A DNA stretch of 12,006 bases, taken from assembly GCA_003246505.1 (NCBI GenBank), contig QKAI01000463.1, positions 1 to 12,006 on the forward strand, in the 5' to 3' direction. A program made the translations under genes and the position numbers. The DNA comes from Spirochaetaceae bacterium (GTDB lineage Bacteria > Spirochaetota > Spirochaetia > DSM-2461). The notes under the pieces were generated by a model, which was given only the letters and a program-made list of their open reading frames with translations, was not told where the DNA came from and ran no database searches. Positions 1 to 6,450 of this stretch are shown here, piece after piece. Position 1 is the stretch's first letter; the number at the start of each line of letters is the position of its first letter.

Positions 1-2
1 AG

Positions 3-2162
3 GTCTTCCGGGGGGTCGCCCGGGAAGTGGCCTCCGTGGAAAAGGACCGGGGGCTCTGGGAAAACCGCTTCCACGATGAGATCGCTTCGGGGCGACTGAT
101 CCCCGCCGGCCGCATACTGGCCAACGCCCGTCCGGACAGCCCCATGAAGAACTACAACAACTGCTTCACCATAGACATAGAGGACTCCCTGGAGAAGATT
201 TACGACTCCCTCAAGGAGGACGCGGTGATCAGCAAGATGGGGGGCGGGGTAGGATTCGACGTCTCCAAGCTGCGGCCCCGGGATGAAAACCTCTCCCGGG
301 GGGGCGTCTCCTCGGGTCCCCTCTCCTTTCTGAACATCTTCGACCAGTCCGCCAAGACGATCATGACCGGGGGCCACCGCCGTTCCGCCCACATCGCCCT
401 CATGGATATCAGCCATCCGGACGTGGAGGAATTCATCACCGTCAAGCAGGGGGACCGGAATAAGCAGCTGACCCAGTTCAATATCTCCGTCAAGGTGGGG
501 GACGACTTCATGAAAGCCGTGGAGGAGGACGGGGAGTGGGACCTGGTCCACGGGGGGAAGGTCTTCCGGACGGTGAAAGCCCGGGACCTCTACGACAAGC
601 TGGCCCGGAACAGCTTTATCCACAACGAGCCGGGAATTTTCTACGCCGACCGGGTGGAACGGTTCAACAACGGTTACTGGGCCTTCAAAATGGACCGGGT
701 CAATCCCTGCGGGGAACTGGTCATGCCCTCCTACTCCCTCTGCTGCCTCGCCTCGGTGAATCTGGGCGCCTTCGTCACCGATCCCTTCACCGATGGGGCC
801 GCCTTCGATTATGAAGCCTTCCGGGAGACCGTGGCCGTGGGCATCCGCTTCCTGGACAACGTTCTGGACGTGACCGCCTACCCCCTGGAGAAGATCGAGA
901 CCTTCTCCCGCCGGTGGAGGCGGATCGGCCTGGGGTTCACCGCCCTGGGGGATACCCTGGCCATGCTGGGCATACCCTACGGTTCGGAGGACTCCCTGAT
1001 TGCGGCGGGGGAGATCGCCCGGAATCTGCGGGACGCCTCCTACAGGGCTTCCGCGGATCTCGCCGAAGAGAAGGGGCCCTTTCCCGCCTTCGACGGGGAG
1101 AAGCTCCTGGAGGCGGAATTCATAAAGACCCTGCCCGGGGATCTGAGGGAAAGAATCGGCCGGAGGGGGCTCAGGAATATCCAGATGAACACGGTGGCCC
1201 CCACGGGGACCATCTCCCTGTCGGTGGGGCAGAACTGCTCCAGCGGCATCGAGCCCATCTTCGCCCTGCAGTACGACAGGAACATCCGCACCGGCGTGGG
1301 GGACGAGACCCGGAAGGAGACCGTCTACGACCGGGCCTGGCTTCTCTATAAGGAAATGTTCCCCGAAGCGTCCATTGAGGATAAGCCTGACTTTTTCACC
1401 ACCGCCACCGAAATAGATCCCTACCGGTCCATCGACCTGCAGGGGACGGTGCAGAAATTCGTGGACCACAGTATTTCCAAAACCCTCAATCTGCCCCTGG
1501 GGACCGATTTCGGGGAGTATAAAAACCTGTTTTCCTACGCCTTCAGGAAGGGACTGAAGGGGTTCACCACCTTTAATCCGGAGGGGAGCATGCAGGGGAT
1601 CCTGGAGTACCGGGACGAGAAGAAGAAAACCCGCATCAGCCGGGAACTAGCCCCGGACCGGCCCCGGGAGCTGCCCGCCCACATCCACCGGATCAAGGCG
1701 GACGGCCGGAGCCGCCTCATCGTGACGGGGATTCTCAAGGGAAGTCTCTACGAGCTTTTCTGCATCGACGAGCCGGAGGAGCTCTTCCCCCTGGCCGACC
1801 GGGTCAACGGGAAGGTCATCAAGGTCCGCTCCGGCCGGTACGATCTGATCGCCGAAGGGGAGAAGCCCTTTGTCCTGGAGGATTTCACCAACGCCTACGA
1901 CTCCACGGACAGCTCCCTGGCCCGGTTCATCTCCATGGCCCTGCGCCACGGAACGCCTCTCCAGTTCATCGTGAACCAGCTGACCCGGGACAAAAACTTC
2001 GTGGGATTCGAACGGACCGTTTCCCGGGTGATCAAGGGATACATACAGGACGGGGAGGAGGTGGTGGCCGGCCAGAAGGAGTGTCCCGACTGCGAATCGG
2101 GCCTGGTCTTCCGTGACGGCTGCGTCACCTGCCCCGAATGCGGCTGGAGCAAGTGCTCCTGA
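3..2162 (+). CDS. nrdJ: Adenosylcobalamin-dependent (class II) ribonucleotide reductase, 5'-truncated
   Basis: Reduces ribonucleotides to deoxyribonucleotides in the cytoplasm using a B12-derived thiyl radical. The frame is open to the left edge and the residues before the GTG at 27 (VFRGVARE) look like normal NrdJ, so the true start lies outside the window and the GTG is internal. Numbering from that GTG: NNC with Cys46 and Cys239 match the redox cysteine pair, and NPCGE (226-230) carries the thiyl Cys228; the spacing resembles the Thermotoga enzyme. The glycine-rich GGGVGFDVSKLRPR (72-85) and the PTGTIS motif (392-397) are typical of the alpha/beta barrel. A TSCPD-type domain covers about 548-675. 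The end is a Cys-rich, zinc-ribbon-like tail (Cys686, 689, 699, 702, 705, 710), as in many NrdJ proteins, where such a tail probably helps re-reduce the active site. The stop lies 1 nt from the stop of the convergent next gene. Recognition is firm; only the N-terminus is missing. Confidence 0.95.
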   Translation, partial: VFRGVAREVASVEKDRGLWENRFHDEIASGRLIPAGRILANARPDSPMKNYNNCFTIDIEDSLEKIYDSLKEDAVISKMGGGVGFDVSKLRPRDENLSRGGVSSGPLSFLNIFDQSAKTIMTGGHRRSAHIALMDISHPDVEEFITVKQGDRNKQLTQFNISVKVGDDFMKAVEEDGEWDLVHGGKVFRTVKARDLYDKLARNSFIHNEPGIFYADRVERFNNGYWAFKMDRVNPCGELVMPSYSLCCLASVNLGAFVTDPFTDGAAFDYEAFRETVAVGIRFLDNVLDVTAYPLEKIETFSRRWRRIGLGFTALGDTLAMLGIPYGSEDSLIAAGEIARNLRDASYRASADLAEEKGPFPAFDGEKLLEAEFIKTLPGDLRERIGRRGLRNIQMNTVAPTGTISLSVGQNCSSGIEPIFALQYDRNIRTGVGDETRKETVYDRAWLLYKEMFPEASIEDKPDFFTTATEIDPYRSIDLQGTVQKFVDHSISKTLNLPLGTDFGEYKNLFSYAFRKGLKGFTTFNPEGSMQGILEYRDEKKKTRISRELAPDRPRELPAHIHRIKADGRSRLIVTGILKGSLYELFCIDEPEELFPLADRVNGKVIKVRSGRYDLIAEGEKPFVLEDFTNAYDSTDSSLARFISMALRHGTPLQFIVNQLTRDKNFVGFERTVSRVIKGYIQDGEEVVAGQKECPDCESGLVFRDGCVTCPECGWSKCS
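2146..2159. other. Small hairpin over the nrdJ 3' end
   Basis: GGAGC (2146-2150), loop AAGT, GCTCC (2155-2159): a perfect 5-bp stem ending just before the nrdJ TGA, at the junction of two convergent genes. Neither strand has a following T-run, so a terminator role is weakly supported; the same bases encode the final W-S-K-C-S. Confidence 0.25.
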
Positions 2163-2163
2163 C

Positions 2164-2967
2164 CTATTCCACTCTTACCCGGGCGCTGGAACTGGTACGG
2201 ATTTCCTGAACCGTCCGGGCGGAGGGATCCCCGTGGAGGACGAGGAGGCTCGAGGAGCTCAGGTCTCCCCAGGCCTCCACCTCCCCGGATATGCGGAATT
2301 CCTGCTTGCTGGAGCTGCTTCCTTTGATCCGGAAGGCATGGGTAACGAGAAAATCCTCCCCGTAGAAGCCGCTGGAACTGGTCAGGTCCGTTATCAGTTC
2401 CGATGCGGATCCCCCTTCGAGGGAAACCCGGGAGCTTGAGCTAAGGCTCACCTTAAGGGTGTCGCAGATCAGTTCCTCCGCCCCGATGCGGGCGGAGCTG
2501 CTCCCTTTCAATTCCACCGCGCCGGCCCTCACCCCCCGCAGGGTTATGCGGGAGGAACTGCTCCCGTCCACCAGGAGATTCCCCGCCTCGCCGGAGAAGC
2601 TTACCTCTATGGAGCTGCTGGAGGAGGCCTCCAGCCGGGAGGGAAGGCCGGGGAGGGTGACCGTGGCCCGGTGGGGTTTGAAATCCAGATTCATCCCGAT
2701 GCGCGGTTCCACCCCGAAGCGGAGCTGGTCCCCGTCGTAGAAGAGCCAGCCCTTCCTGTCTCCCCCGTGGTCTATATGGACTCCGGCCCGGGAACCTTCC
2801 ACGATCTCTATCTGCCAGTCGCTGGAGGTCATAAGCCGGTCCACCTCCTTAAGGGAAAAGTCCATCCCCGTTTTCGTGGTTATCGCCCCGGCGGGCTTCT
2901 GCCCCATGGCAAAGAGGGCGGTGCATCCCATCATGATTATCATCAGAAGGGTTAACTGTTTTTTCAT
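2164..2967 (-). CDS. GIN-domain (DUF2807) secreted beta-helix protein, probable lipoprotein
   Basis: 267 residues. The start has MKKQ and a hydrophobic core, then either a loose spirochaete-type lipobox ending at Cys15 (IMMGC) or a signal-peptidase I site near LFA20. Residues about 35-105 (TGMDFSLKEVDRLMTSSDWQ region) match the opening of the 'putative auto-transporter adhesin head GIN domain' family (DUF2807). From 115 to 261 the chain is repetitive, with Ser-rich clusters at 115-119, 136-139, 156-158, 176-179, 197-199, 217-220, 237-240 and 259-261, each 20-22 residues apart, as expected for stacked beta-helix turns. It should be exported to the periplasm or an outer surface. The molecular role of GIN proteins is not settled; adhesion or envelope-stress functions are guesses. 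Start choice: AAGGAG at 2974-2979 (minus strand), 6 nt before ATG. It appears monocistronic, convergent with nrdJ, and has its own sigma-54-like promoter. Family call firm, function unknown. Confidence 0.85.
   Translation of the reverse strand: MKKQLTLLMIIMMGCTALFAMGQKPAGAITTKTGMDFSLKEVDRLMTSSDWQIEIVEGSRAGVHIDHGGDRKGWLFYDGDQLRFGVEPRIGMNLDFKPHRATVTLPGLPSRLEASSSSSIEVSFSGEAGNLLVDGSSSSRITLRGVRAGAVELKGSSSARIGAEELICDTLKVSLSSSSRVSLEGGSASELITDLTSSSGFYGEDFLVTHAFRIKGSSSSKQEFRISGEVEAWGDLSSSSLLVLHGDPSARTVQEIRTSSSARVRVE
2185..2625 (-). repeat. Eight-rung serine-ladder protein repeat in the GIN gene
   Basis: Eight Ser-Ser-Ser(-Ser/-Ser-Ser) clusters recur every 20-22 codons (residues 115-261). At DNA level the rungs are imperfect, seen on the plus strand as recurring gag/gct/gga-rich words such as gagctgctcc. 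Intervening residues follow a beta-strand, small-residue, beta-strand rhythm. Rungs align by position rather than by strict sequence identity, which suggests old structural repeats rather than a recent tandem expansion. Confidence 0.75.
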
Positions 2968-2998
2968 TTAGAACTCCTTATTCTTGTTAAACAATCCT

Positions 2999-3015
2999 AT
3001 GCAAGAAGGATGCCA
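2999..3015 (-). promoter_or_regulatory. Sigma-54-type (-24/-12) promoter for the GIN-domain gene
   Basis: Read on the minus strand: TGGCATCCTTCTTGCAT. It has GG (3013-3014), exactly 10 nt, then GC (3001-3002), with TGGCA and TTGCA both matching the RpoN consensus TGGCAC-N5-TTGC(A/T). Transcription would begin near 2989, giving a leader of about 22 nt that contains the AAGGAG ribosome site. No convincing sigma-70 promoter competes with it in this gap. Activity would need RpoN and an enhancer-binding protein, neither of which is in the window. Confidence 0.6.
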
Positions 3016-3035
3016 CCCGGACCGGCGGGTTTTTT
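3015..3035 (+). terminator. Candidate plus-strand intrinsic terminator
   Basis: ACCCG (3015-3019), 6-nt loop, CGGGT (3026-3030), followed by five more T (3031-3035). The hairpin-plus-T layout is correct for the plus strand, but the stem has only 5 bp. No plus-strand gene ends nearby; the closest is nrdJ, 850 nt upstream, so its purpose is unclear. It overlaps the -24 end of the sigma-54 promoter on the other strand. Confidence 0.3.
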
Positions 3036-3056
3036 CCGCCCCCCCTTAATGGGAAT

Positions 3057-3071
3057 TGGTCATAGGGACCA
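3057..3071. promoter_or_regulatory. Inverted repeat, possible activator site or hairpin
   Basis: TGGTC-ATAGG-GACCA, a perfect 5-bp inverted repeat. Its centre lies about 75 bp upstream of the predicted sigma-54 start of the GIN gene, close to where enhancer-binding proteins often bind. It also lies 21 nt beyond the butyrate-kinase-family stop and could simply be a 3' hairpin of that mRNA, although no T-run follows on the minus strand. Confidence 0.35.
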
Positions 3072-3092
3072 GATATTAGGTTTTATACGGAT

Positions 3093-4181
3093 TCAGTGGG
3101 GCAGGGGGCCCGTGATCAGGGTCTGCACCGGCTCCTCCCCCCTCAGTACGCGCAATCCCCCCGCGGCCAGGGCTTCCAGCTCGAACTCCCCGGGGATTAC
3201 GGTCAGGGGAGCGAGGAACTCCACCCGCTTCGAGAGCCAGGAGACGATTTTCTCCGACCGGGCCAGCCCTCCGGTTATAATGATCCGGTCAATCCGTCCG
3301 TCCACCACCACCGATAGCTCGCCCACCCCCTTCGCCACCTGGAGTACCATGGCCCGGAGGATCTCCTCGGCCTGGCTGTCCCCCCGTTCGATCCTCTCCT
3401 CCAGGGCCACCATGTCCGTGGTCCCCAGATAGGATTTTATGCCCCCGCTGCCCCGGATGGCCTGAAGCATCTCCCGGCGGTTGTACTCCCCGGAGTAGCA
3501 GGCACGGATCAGCTTGATGCAGGGTACCTTTCCGGACCTCTCAGGGGACATGGGGCCCTCGTCGTCGGAAACGATGTCGATGAGCCGCCCCCCGGAATGG
3601 AGGGAGAGGGAGACGCCCCCGCCCATATGGACCACGATGAAGTTGACCTCCCCGTAGGGCCTGCCCATCTCCTTCGCCGTTTTCATGGCCACCGCCCTCA
3701 TGTTCAGGCAGTGGCAGACGCTCTCCCGGGTGAAGAGGGCCGATCCGGAGTAGCGGGCCAGGGAGCAGAGCTGATCCGTGGTCACCCCGTCGTAGATGAT
3801 CGCCGGCAGGGAAGGGGTCCGCTCCCGGGAGAGGAGAAAGGCTATCTGGGCGGCCAGGTTGGAGGCGTGCTGTCCGATATCGGGGCGGGAGAGGTACTCC
3901 ACCATGGCGAGGTCGATCCGGTAGGCCCCCGCGTTGATCGGGGGAAGGAAGCCCCCCCGGGCGGCGATAAGGCTCAGTTCCGACGGGGGATAGCCGCTCT
4001 CCTTAAGAAAATCCCGGACACCCCTGAGCCGGCCGGGCAGCTGTTCCTGGATGCGGGGAAGGGCCAGTTCCTCCGGGCTGTGGCACACGCTCTCTCGGAG
4101 GATCTCCTTCTCCCCCTCATAGAGGGCCAGCTTGGTGGAGGTGGAGCCCGGATTCAGGGCCAGGATGAGTTCCCTATCCAT
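3093..4181 (-). CDS. buk: Butyrate kinase family acid kinase (butyrate/branched-chain fatty acid kinase)
   Basis: 362 residues, normal length for butyrate kinases. It interconverts an acyl phosphate plus ADP with a carboxylic acid plus ATP in the cytoplasm. Motifs in order: LALNPGSTSTKLALYE (7-22, N-terminal phosphate-binding strand of the acetate kinase/Hsp70-like fold), AARGGFLPPI (73-82), HASNLAAQIA (105-114), VVHMGGGVSLSLH (183-195), DEGPMSPERSG (207-217), SYLGTTD (250-256), IITGGLARS (301-309), IPGEFELEALAAGGLRVLRGEE (329-350). The HASN, EGPxSPERxG and PGExExxALAxG patterns are those of butyrate kinase rather than acetate kinase. It is the second gene of an operon: its ATG lies inside the upstream acyltransferase gene (8-nt overlap), so translation is probably coupled; its own ribosome site is poor. 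Exact substrate (butyrate, isobutyrate, isovalerate, propionate) cannot be read from sequence; the adjacent branched-chain aminotransferase favours branched acids. Confidence 0.9.
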   Translation of the reverse strand: MDRELILALNPGSTSTKLALYEGEKEILRESVCHSPEELALPRIQEQLPGRLRGVRDFLKESGYPPSELSLIAARGGFLPPINAGAYRIDLAMVEYLSRPDIGQHASNLAAQIAFLLSRERTPSLPAIIYDGVTTDQLCSLARYSGSALFTRESVCHCLNMRAVAMKTAKEMGRPYGEVNFIVVHMGGGVSLSLHSGGRLIDIVSDDEGPMSPERSGKVPCIKLIRACYSGEYNRREMLQAIRGSGGIKSYLGTTDMVALEERIERGDSQAEEILRAMVLQVAKGVGELSVVVDGRIDRIIITGGLARSEKIVSWLSKRVEFLAPLTVIPGEFELEALAAGGLRVLRGEEPVQTLITGPLPH

Positions 4182-5178
4182 GGAGCGCCCCCGCCTGCAG
4201 AACGGTCACGGCCACCGTATCCACGATGGTTTCCACCGTGGTCCCCCGGGAGAGGTCGTTCACGGGCAGGGCCAGTCCCTGGACCACGGAGGCCCGGAAG
4301 ATCCCTCCCCCCATCCGCTCGGTGTTCTTGAAATTGCTGTTCCCGCTGTTCAAATCGGGGAAAATGAGTATGTTGGCCCTGCCTCCCAGGGGGCTGCCGG
4401 GGGCCTTACGGGCGGCCACTCCGGGGTCCACCGCCGCATCGAACTGAATCTCCCCGTCGCTTATAAGGCCCGGATCACGTTCCCTTACCAGGCGGGCCGC
4501 TTCCCGGACTTTCTCGGTCATGGGGCTTACGGCGCTGCCCCTGGTGGAGTAGGAGAGGAGGGCCACCCGGGGAACTGTCCCGGTCAGGGTTCTCCAGGTC
4601 AGGGCGGAGGAGAGGGCGATGGAAGCCAGCTGGGGGGCGGTGGGGTTTTCCACCACCACGCAGTCCGCATAGAGGAGAAGACCCTCCTCGCCCCGGTCCT
4701 GCCGGGGGATCTCCATGAATCCGGCCACGGAAACCACCTCCGTACCCGGGGCGGGGCCGATGGCCTGGAGAGCCGCATGGAAGACGTCCGCGCTGGAGGC
4801 CAGGGAGCCCGCCACCATGCCCTCCGCCTGACCGGAGCGGACCAGCATGGCCCCGAACCAGAGGGGGTCGTCCATTCTTTCCCGGGCTTTCTCAAGGGTC
4901 ATGCCCCTGTGGGCCCGGCGGGCGGTCAGGGCCAGGGCGAAATCCTCCCGGTCCCGGTCGCTCAGAAAATTCCGGTAGAGGGCCCCCTCCAGGGACAGCC
5001 CCTCCCCGCGGGCGGTTTCTTCTATCTCCTCCCGTCTGCCGAGCAGGAGGGGCCGGGCGAACCCCTCCTTAAGAACCCGGGAGGCCGCCTCGAGAATACG
5101 CATATCCCCCGTCTCCGGCAGGACGATGATCCGGGGATCCTCCCCGGCTCTTCTTCGTATTTCCCCTTGAAAATCCAT
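4174..5178 (-). CDS. pta: Phosphate acyltransferase of the phosphate acetyltransferase (Pta) family
   Basis: 334 residues, the size of a single-domain Pta. It exchanges CoA for phosphate on an acyl-CoA, giving the acyl phosphate used by the kinase encoded next. Motifs: RIIVLPETGDMRILEAA (16-32), WFGAMLVRSGQAEGMVAGS (107-125), YADCVVVENP (170-179), VALLSYSTRGSA (205-216), DGEIQFDAAVDP (241-252), RANILIFPDLNSGN (267-280), and PVNDLSRGTT (305-314), whose Ser310-Arg311 matches the active-site Ser-Arg known in archaeal Pta. Sequence is closer to Pta than to clostridial phosphate butyryltransferase (Ptb), yet the partner is a butyrate-kinase-type enzyme, so the substrate may be wider than acetyl-CoA. 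Start choice: AGGAGG (minus strand, 5185-5190) 6 nt before ATG. First gene of a two-gene operon behind a strong sigma-70-like promoter, divergent from the aminotransferase. Confidence 0.88.
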   Translation of the reverse strand: MDFQGEIRRRAGEDPRIIVLPETGDMRILEAASRVLKEGFARPLLLGRREEIEETARGEGLSLEGALYRNFLSDRDREDFALALTARRAHRGMTLEKARERMDDPLWFGAMLVRSGQAEGMVAGSLASSADVFHAALQAIGPAPGTEVVSVAGFMEIPRQDRGEEGLLLYADCVVVENPTAPQLASIALSSALTWRTLTGTVPRVALLSYSTRGSAVSPMTEKVREAARLVRERDPGLISDGEIQFDAAVDPGVAARKAPGSPLGGRANILIFPDLNSGNSNFKNTERMGGGIFRASVVQGLALPVNDLSRGTTVETIVDTVAVTVLQAGALHG

Positions 5179-5215
5179 GGGCCGCCTCCTTCGCTGACTG
5201 ACATATCCCCCATAA

Positions 5216-5244
5216 ATTATAGGGGAATATTATCTTTATCGCAA
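5216..5244 (-). promoter_or_regulatory. Sigma-70-like promoter of the pta-buk operon
   Basis: On the minus strand: -35 TTGCGA (5239-5244), 17-bp spacer, perfect -10 TATAAT (5216-5221). Start of transcription near 5209 gives a leader of about 31 nt that includes the AGGAGG ribosome site. The -35 overlaps the TTTATC/GATAAA palindrome, so a protein bound there should block or alter this promoter. Confidence 0.65.
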
Positions 5245-5251
5245 TGATAAA
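5235..5251. promoter_or_regulatory. Palindromic operator candidate 1
   Basis: TTTATC-GCAAT-GATAAA, a perfect 6-bp inverted repeat with a 5-nt spacer, centre at 5243. It overlaps the -35 of the pta promoter and sits about 97 bp upstream of the predicted start of ilvE. It is AT-rich against a GC-rich background. I do not recognise it as the site of a known regulator. Confidence 0.5.
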
Positions 5252-5257
5252 TTGTCG

Positions 5258-5270
5258 GATATGCAATATC
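5258..5270. promoter_or_regulatory. Palindromic operator candidate 2
   Basis: GATAT-GCA-ATATC, a perfect 5-bp inverted repeat centred at 5264, exactly 21 bp (two helical turns) from the centre of the first palindrome. Outer arms ATGATA (5244-5249) and TATCAT (5267-5272) also pair across the two sites. The arrangement would place two dimers on the same face of the DNA. Confidence 0.45.
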
Positions 5271-5303
5271 ATGTAAAATGGACAAACGGGGCTTTCCCGG
5301 CAA

Positions 5304-5333
5304 TTGACAAAAGGGGAGAAAGGGTCCTAATAT
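5304..5333 (+). promoter_or_regulatory. Sigma-70-like promoter of ilvE
   Basis: Perfect -35 TTGACA (5304-5309), 18-bp spacer, -10 TAATAT (5328-5333). Transcription would begin near 5340, leaving a 15-nt leader with AAGGAG at 5343-5348. The leader is too short for an attenuator or T-box, so any amino acid control must act on initiation. Confidence 0.7.
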
Positions 5334-5354
5334 GGAAAAAACAAGGAGAGTGTT

Positions 5355-6440
5355 ATGGCTTTTACTCTGGAAATGTTTCCCCATATCTATATGGCAAAAT
5401 ATACCGGCGATATGTGGCAGGAATCCTATATCGAGAAGGAACACGGCAGTTACGAGGATGAGAAATCCATGGATCCGGCGGCCCGGGAAAAACTGCTCCT
5501 CGCCAGAAACAACTTTGACAATCTGCCCCTGGTCAACTACACCACCCAGTACGGAATGGGCTGTTTCGAAGGATTAAAGGCCTTTCCCCAGAAGAACGGG
5601 GGCATCAAGCTCTTCCGCCCCGACGAAAACGCCCGGCGCATGAACAAGTCCATGGAGGGGCTCATGATGCCCGCCATCGAGGAGGACCGCCTTCTCCAGG
5701 CTATTCTGAAGATGGTGAAACTCAACGCGGAAAGCGGCTTCGCCGTGAAGTACGACCCCGCCTGGGAGAAGGACGACTATCTCTCCGGGGGAGCCCTCTA
5801 CATACGCCCCTTCACCTACGCCGAACCGGGCATAGGGGTCAATCTCTCCTACTACCCCTGGGTTATCGTCATCGCCACCCCCGTGGGTTCCTACTTCGAA
5901 TTGGGAGGTTCCAACGACGCGGTTACCACCGACATGGTCAGGGCGACGAAGCACGGGACGGGTTGGATCAAGTGCGACGCCAACTACGTCGTTCCCACCC
6001 TTGCCAAGAAGAGGGCCATGAAAGAGGGTTTCATGGAAGCGATTTTCCTGGACGGGGAGGAGCACCGCTATATCGAAGAGGGATCTTCCTGCAACTTCTT
6101 CTGCCTCATGAAGGACGGCACCCTGGTCACTCCCGAACTGGGCGATACGATTCTGCCGGGGATCACCCGCAAATCGATCCTCCAGCTGGCCGCCGACCGG
6201 GGCATCAGGACCGAGGAGAGGAAACTTTCCGTGGAAGAGGTTTTCGCCGACGGTTCGGAGTGCTTCGTTTCCGGTACCGCGGCGGGTCTCACCCCCATCA
6301 ACAGCCTGACCCACCTGGGCAAGAGAAAGGTCTTCACCGCGAAGGGTATGGGGGAGGTCTCCGAAGCGCTCCTCACGGAGCTGAAGGGGATTCAATACGG
6401 CGCCCTGGAAGACCGTTACGACTGGATGTGGAGTATCTAG
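5355..6440 (+). CDS. ilvE: Branched-chain amino acid aminotransferase
   Basis: 361 residues, matching the longer bacterial/eukaryotic-type BCAT (IlvE type II, fold type IV PLP enzyme). It moves the amino group between Leu/Ile/Val and 2-oxoglutarate in the cytoplasm, in either biosynthesis or degradation. Visible signatures: NYTTQYGMGCFEGLKAF (61-77), FRPDENARRMNKSM (87-100), LYIRPF (148-153), ATKHGTGWIKCDANYVVP (197-214) with Lys206 as the likely Schiff-base lysine, EEGSSCNFF (241-249) near the PLP glutamate, DTILPGITRKSIL (264-276), and SGTAAGLTPI (306-315). Start choice: AAGGAG 6 nt upstream of ATG; the in-frame Met7 lacks such a site. It is divergent from the phosphotransacylase/acid-kinase operon with a shared control region, and convergent with flcA (10 nt between stops). 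No other ilv or leu genes are adjacent, so a catabolic role beside the acyl-phosphate enzymes is plausible. Confidence 0.93.
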   Translation: MAFTLEMFPHIYMAKYTGDMWQESYIEKEHGSYEDEKSMDPAAREKLLLARNNFDNLPLVNYTTQYGMGCFEGLKAFPQKNGGIKLFRPDENARRMNKSMEGLMMPAIEEDRLLQAILKMVKLNAESGFAVKYDPAWEKDDYLSGGALYIRPFTYAEPGIGVNLSYYPWVIVIATPVGSYFELGGSNDAVTTDMVRATKHGTGWIKCDANYVVPTLAKKRAMKEGFMEAIFLDGEEHRYIEEGSSCNFFCLMKDGTLVTPELGDTILPGITRKSILQLAADRGIRTEERKLSVEEVFADGSECFVSGTAAGLTPINSLTHLGKRKVFTAKGMGEVSEALLTELKGIQYGALEDRYDWMWSI

Positions 6441-6450
6441 GGTCCGCTCC

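Noticed and set aside
27..29. GTG at 27 as the start of nrdJ
   Set aside because: The frame is open to the window edge and the codons before it read like the NrdJ N-terminal region, so the gene begins upstream.
3093..4181. Acetate kinase (ackA) annotation for the kinase
   Set aside because: It is shorter than usual for AckA and has the butyrate-kinase HASN, EGPxSPERxG and PGExExxALAxG motifs.
4132..5247. 371-codon open frame opposite the pta gene
   Set aside because: Mirror frame of a GC-rich gene; composition is Gly/Pro/His/Arg-rich with no family resemblance, while the minus strand encodes a clear Pta.
5179..5354. T-box, riboswitch or leader-peptide attenuator before ilvE or pta
   Set aside because: Predicted leaders are only about 15 and 31 nt, too short for such elements.
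5252..5461. Small 69-codon frame across the ilvE promoter and start
   Set aside because: It covers the TTGACA/TAATAT promoter, has no ribosome site, and ends in another frame of ilvE.
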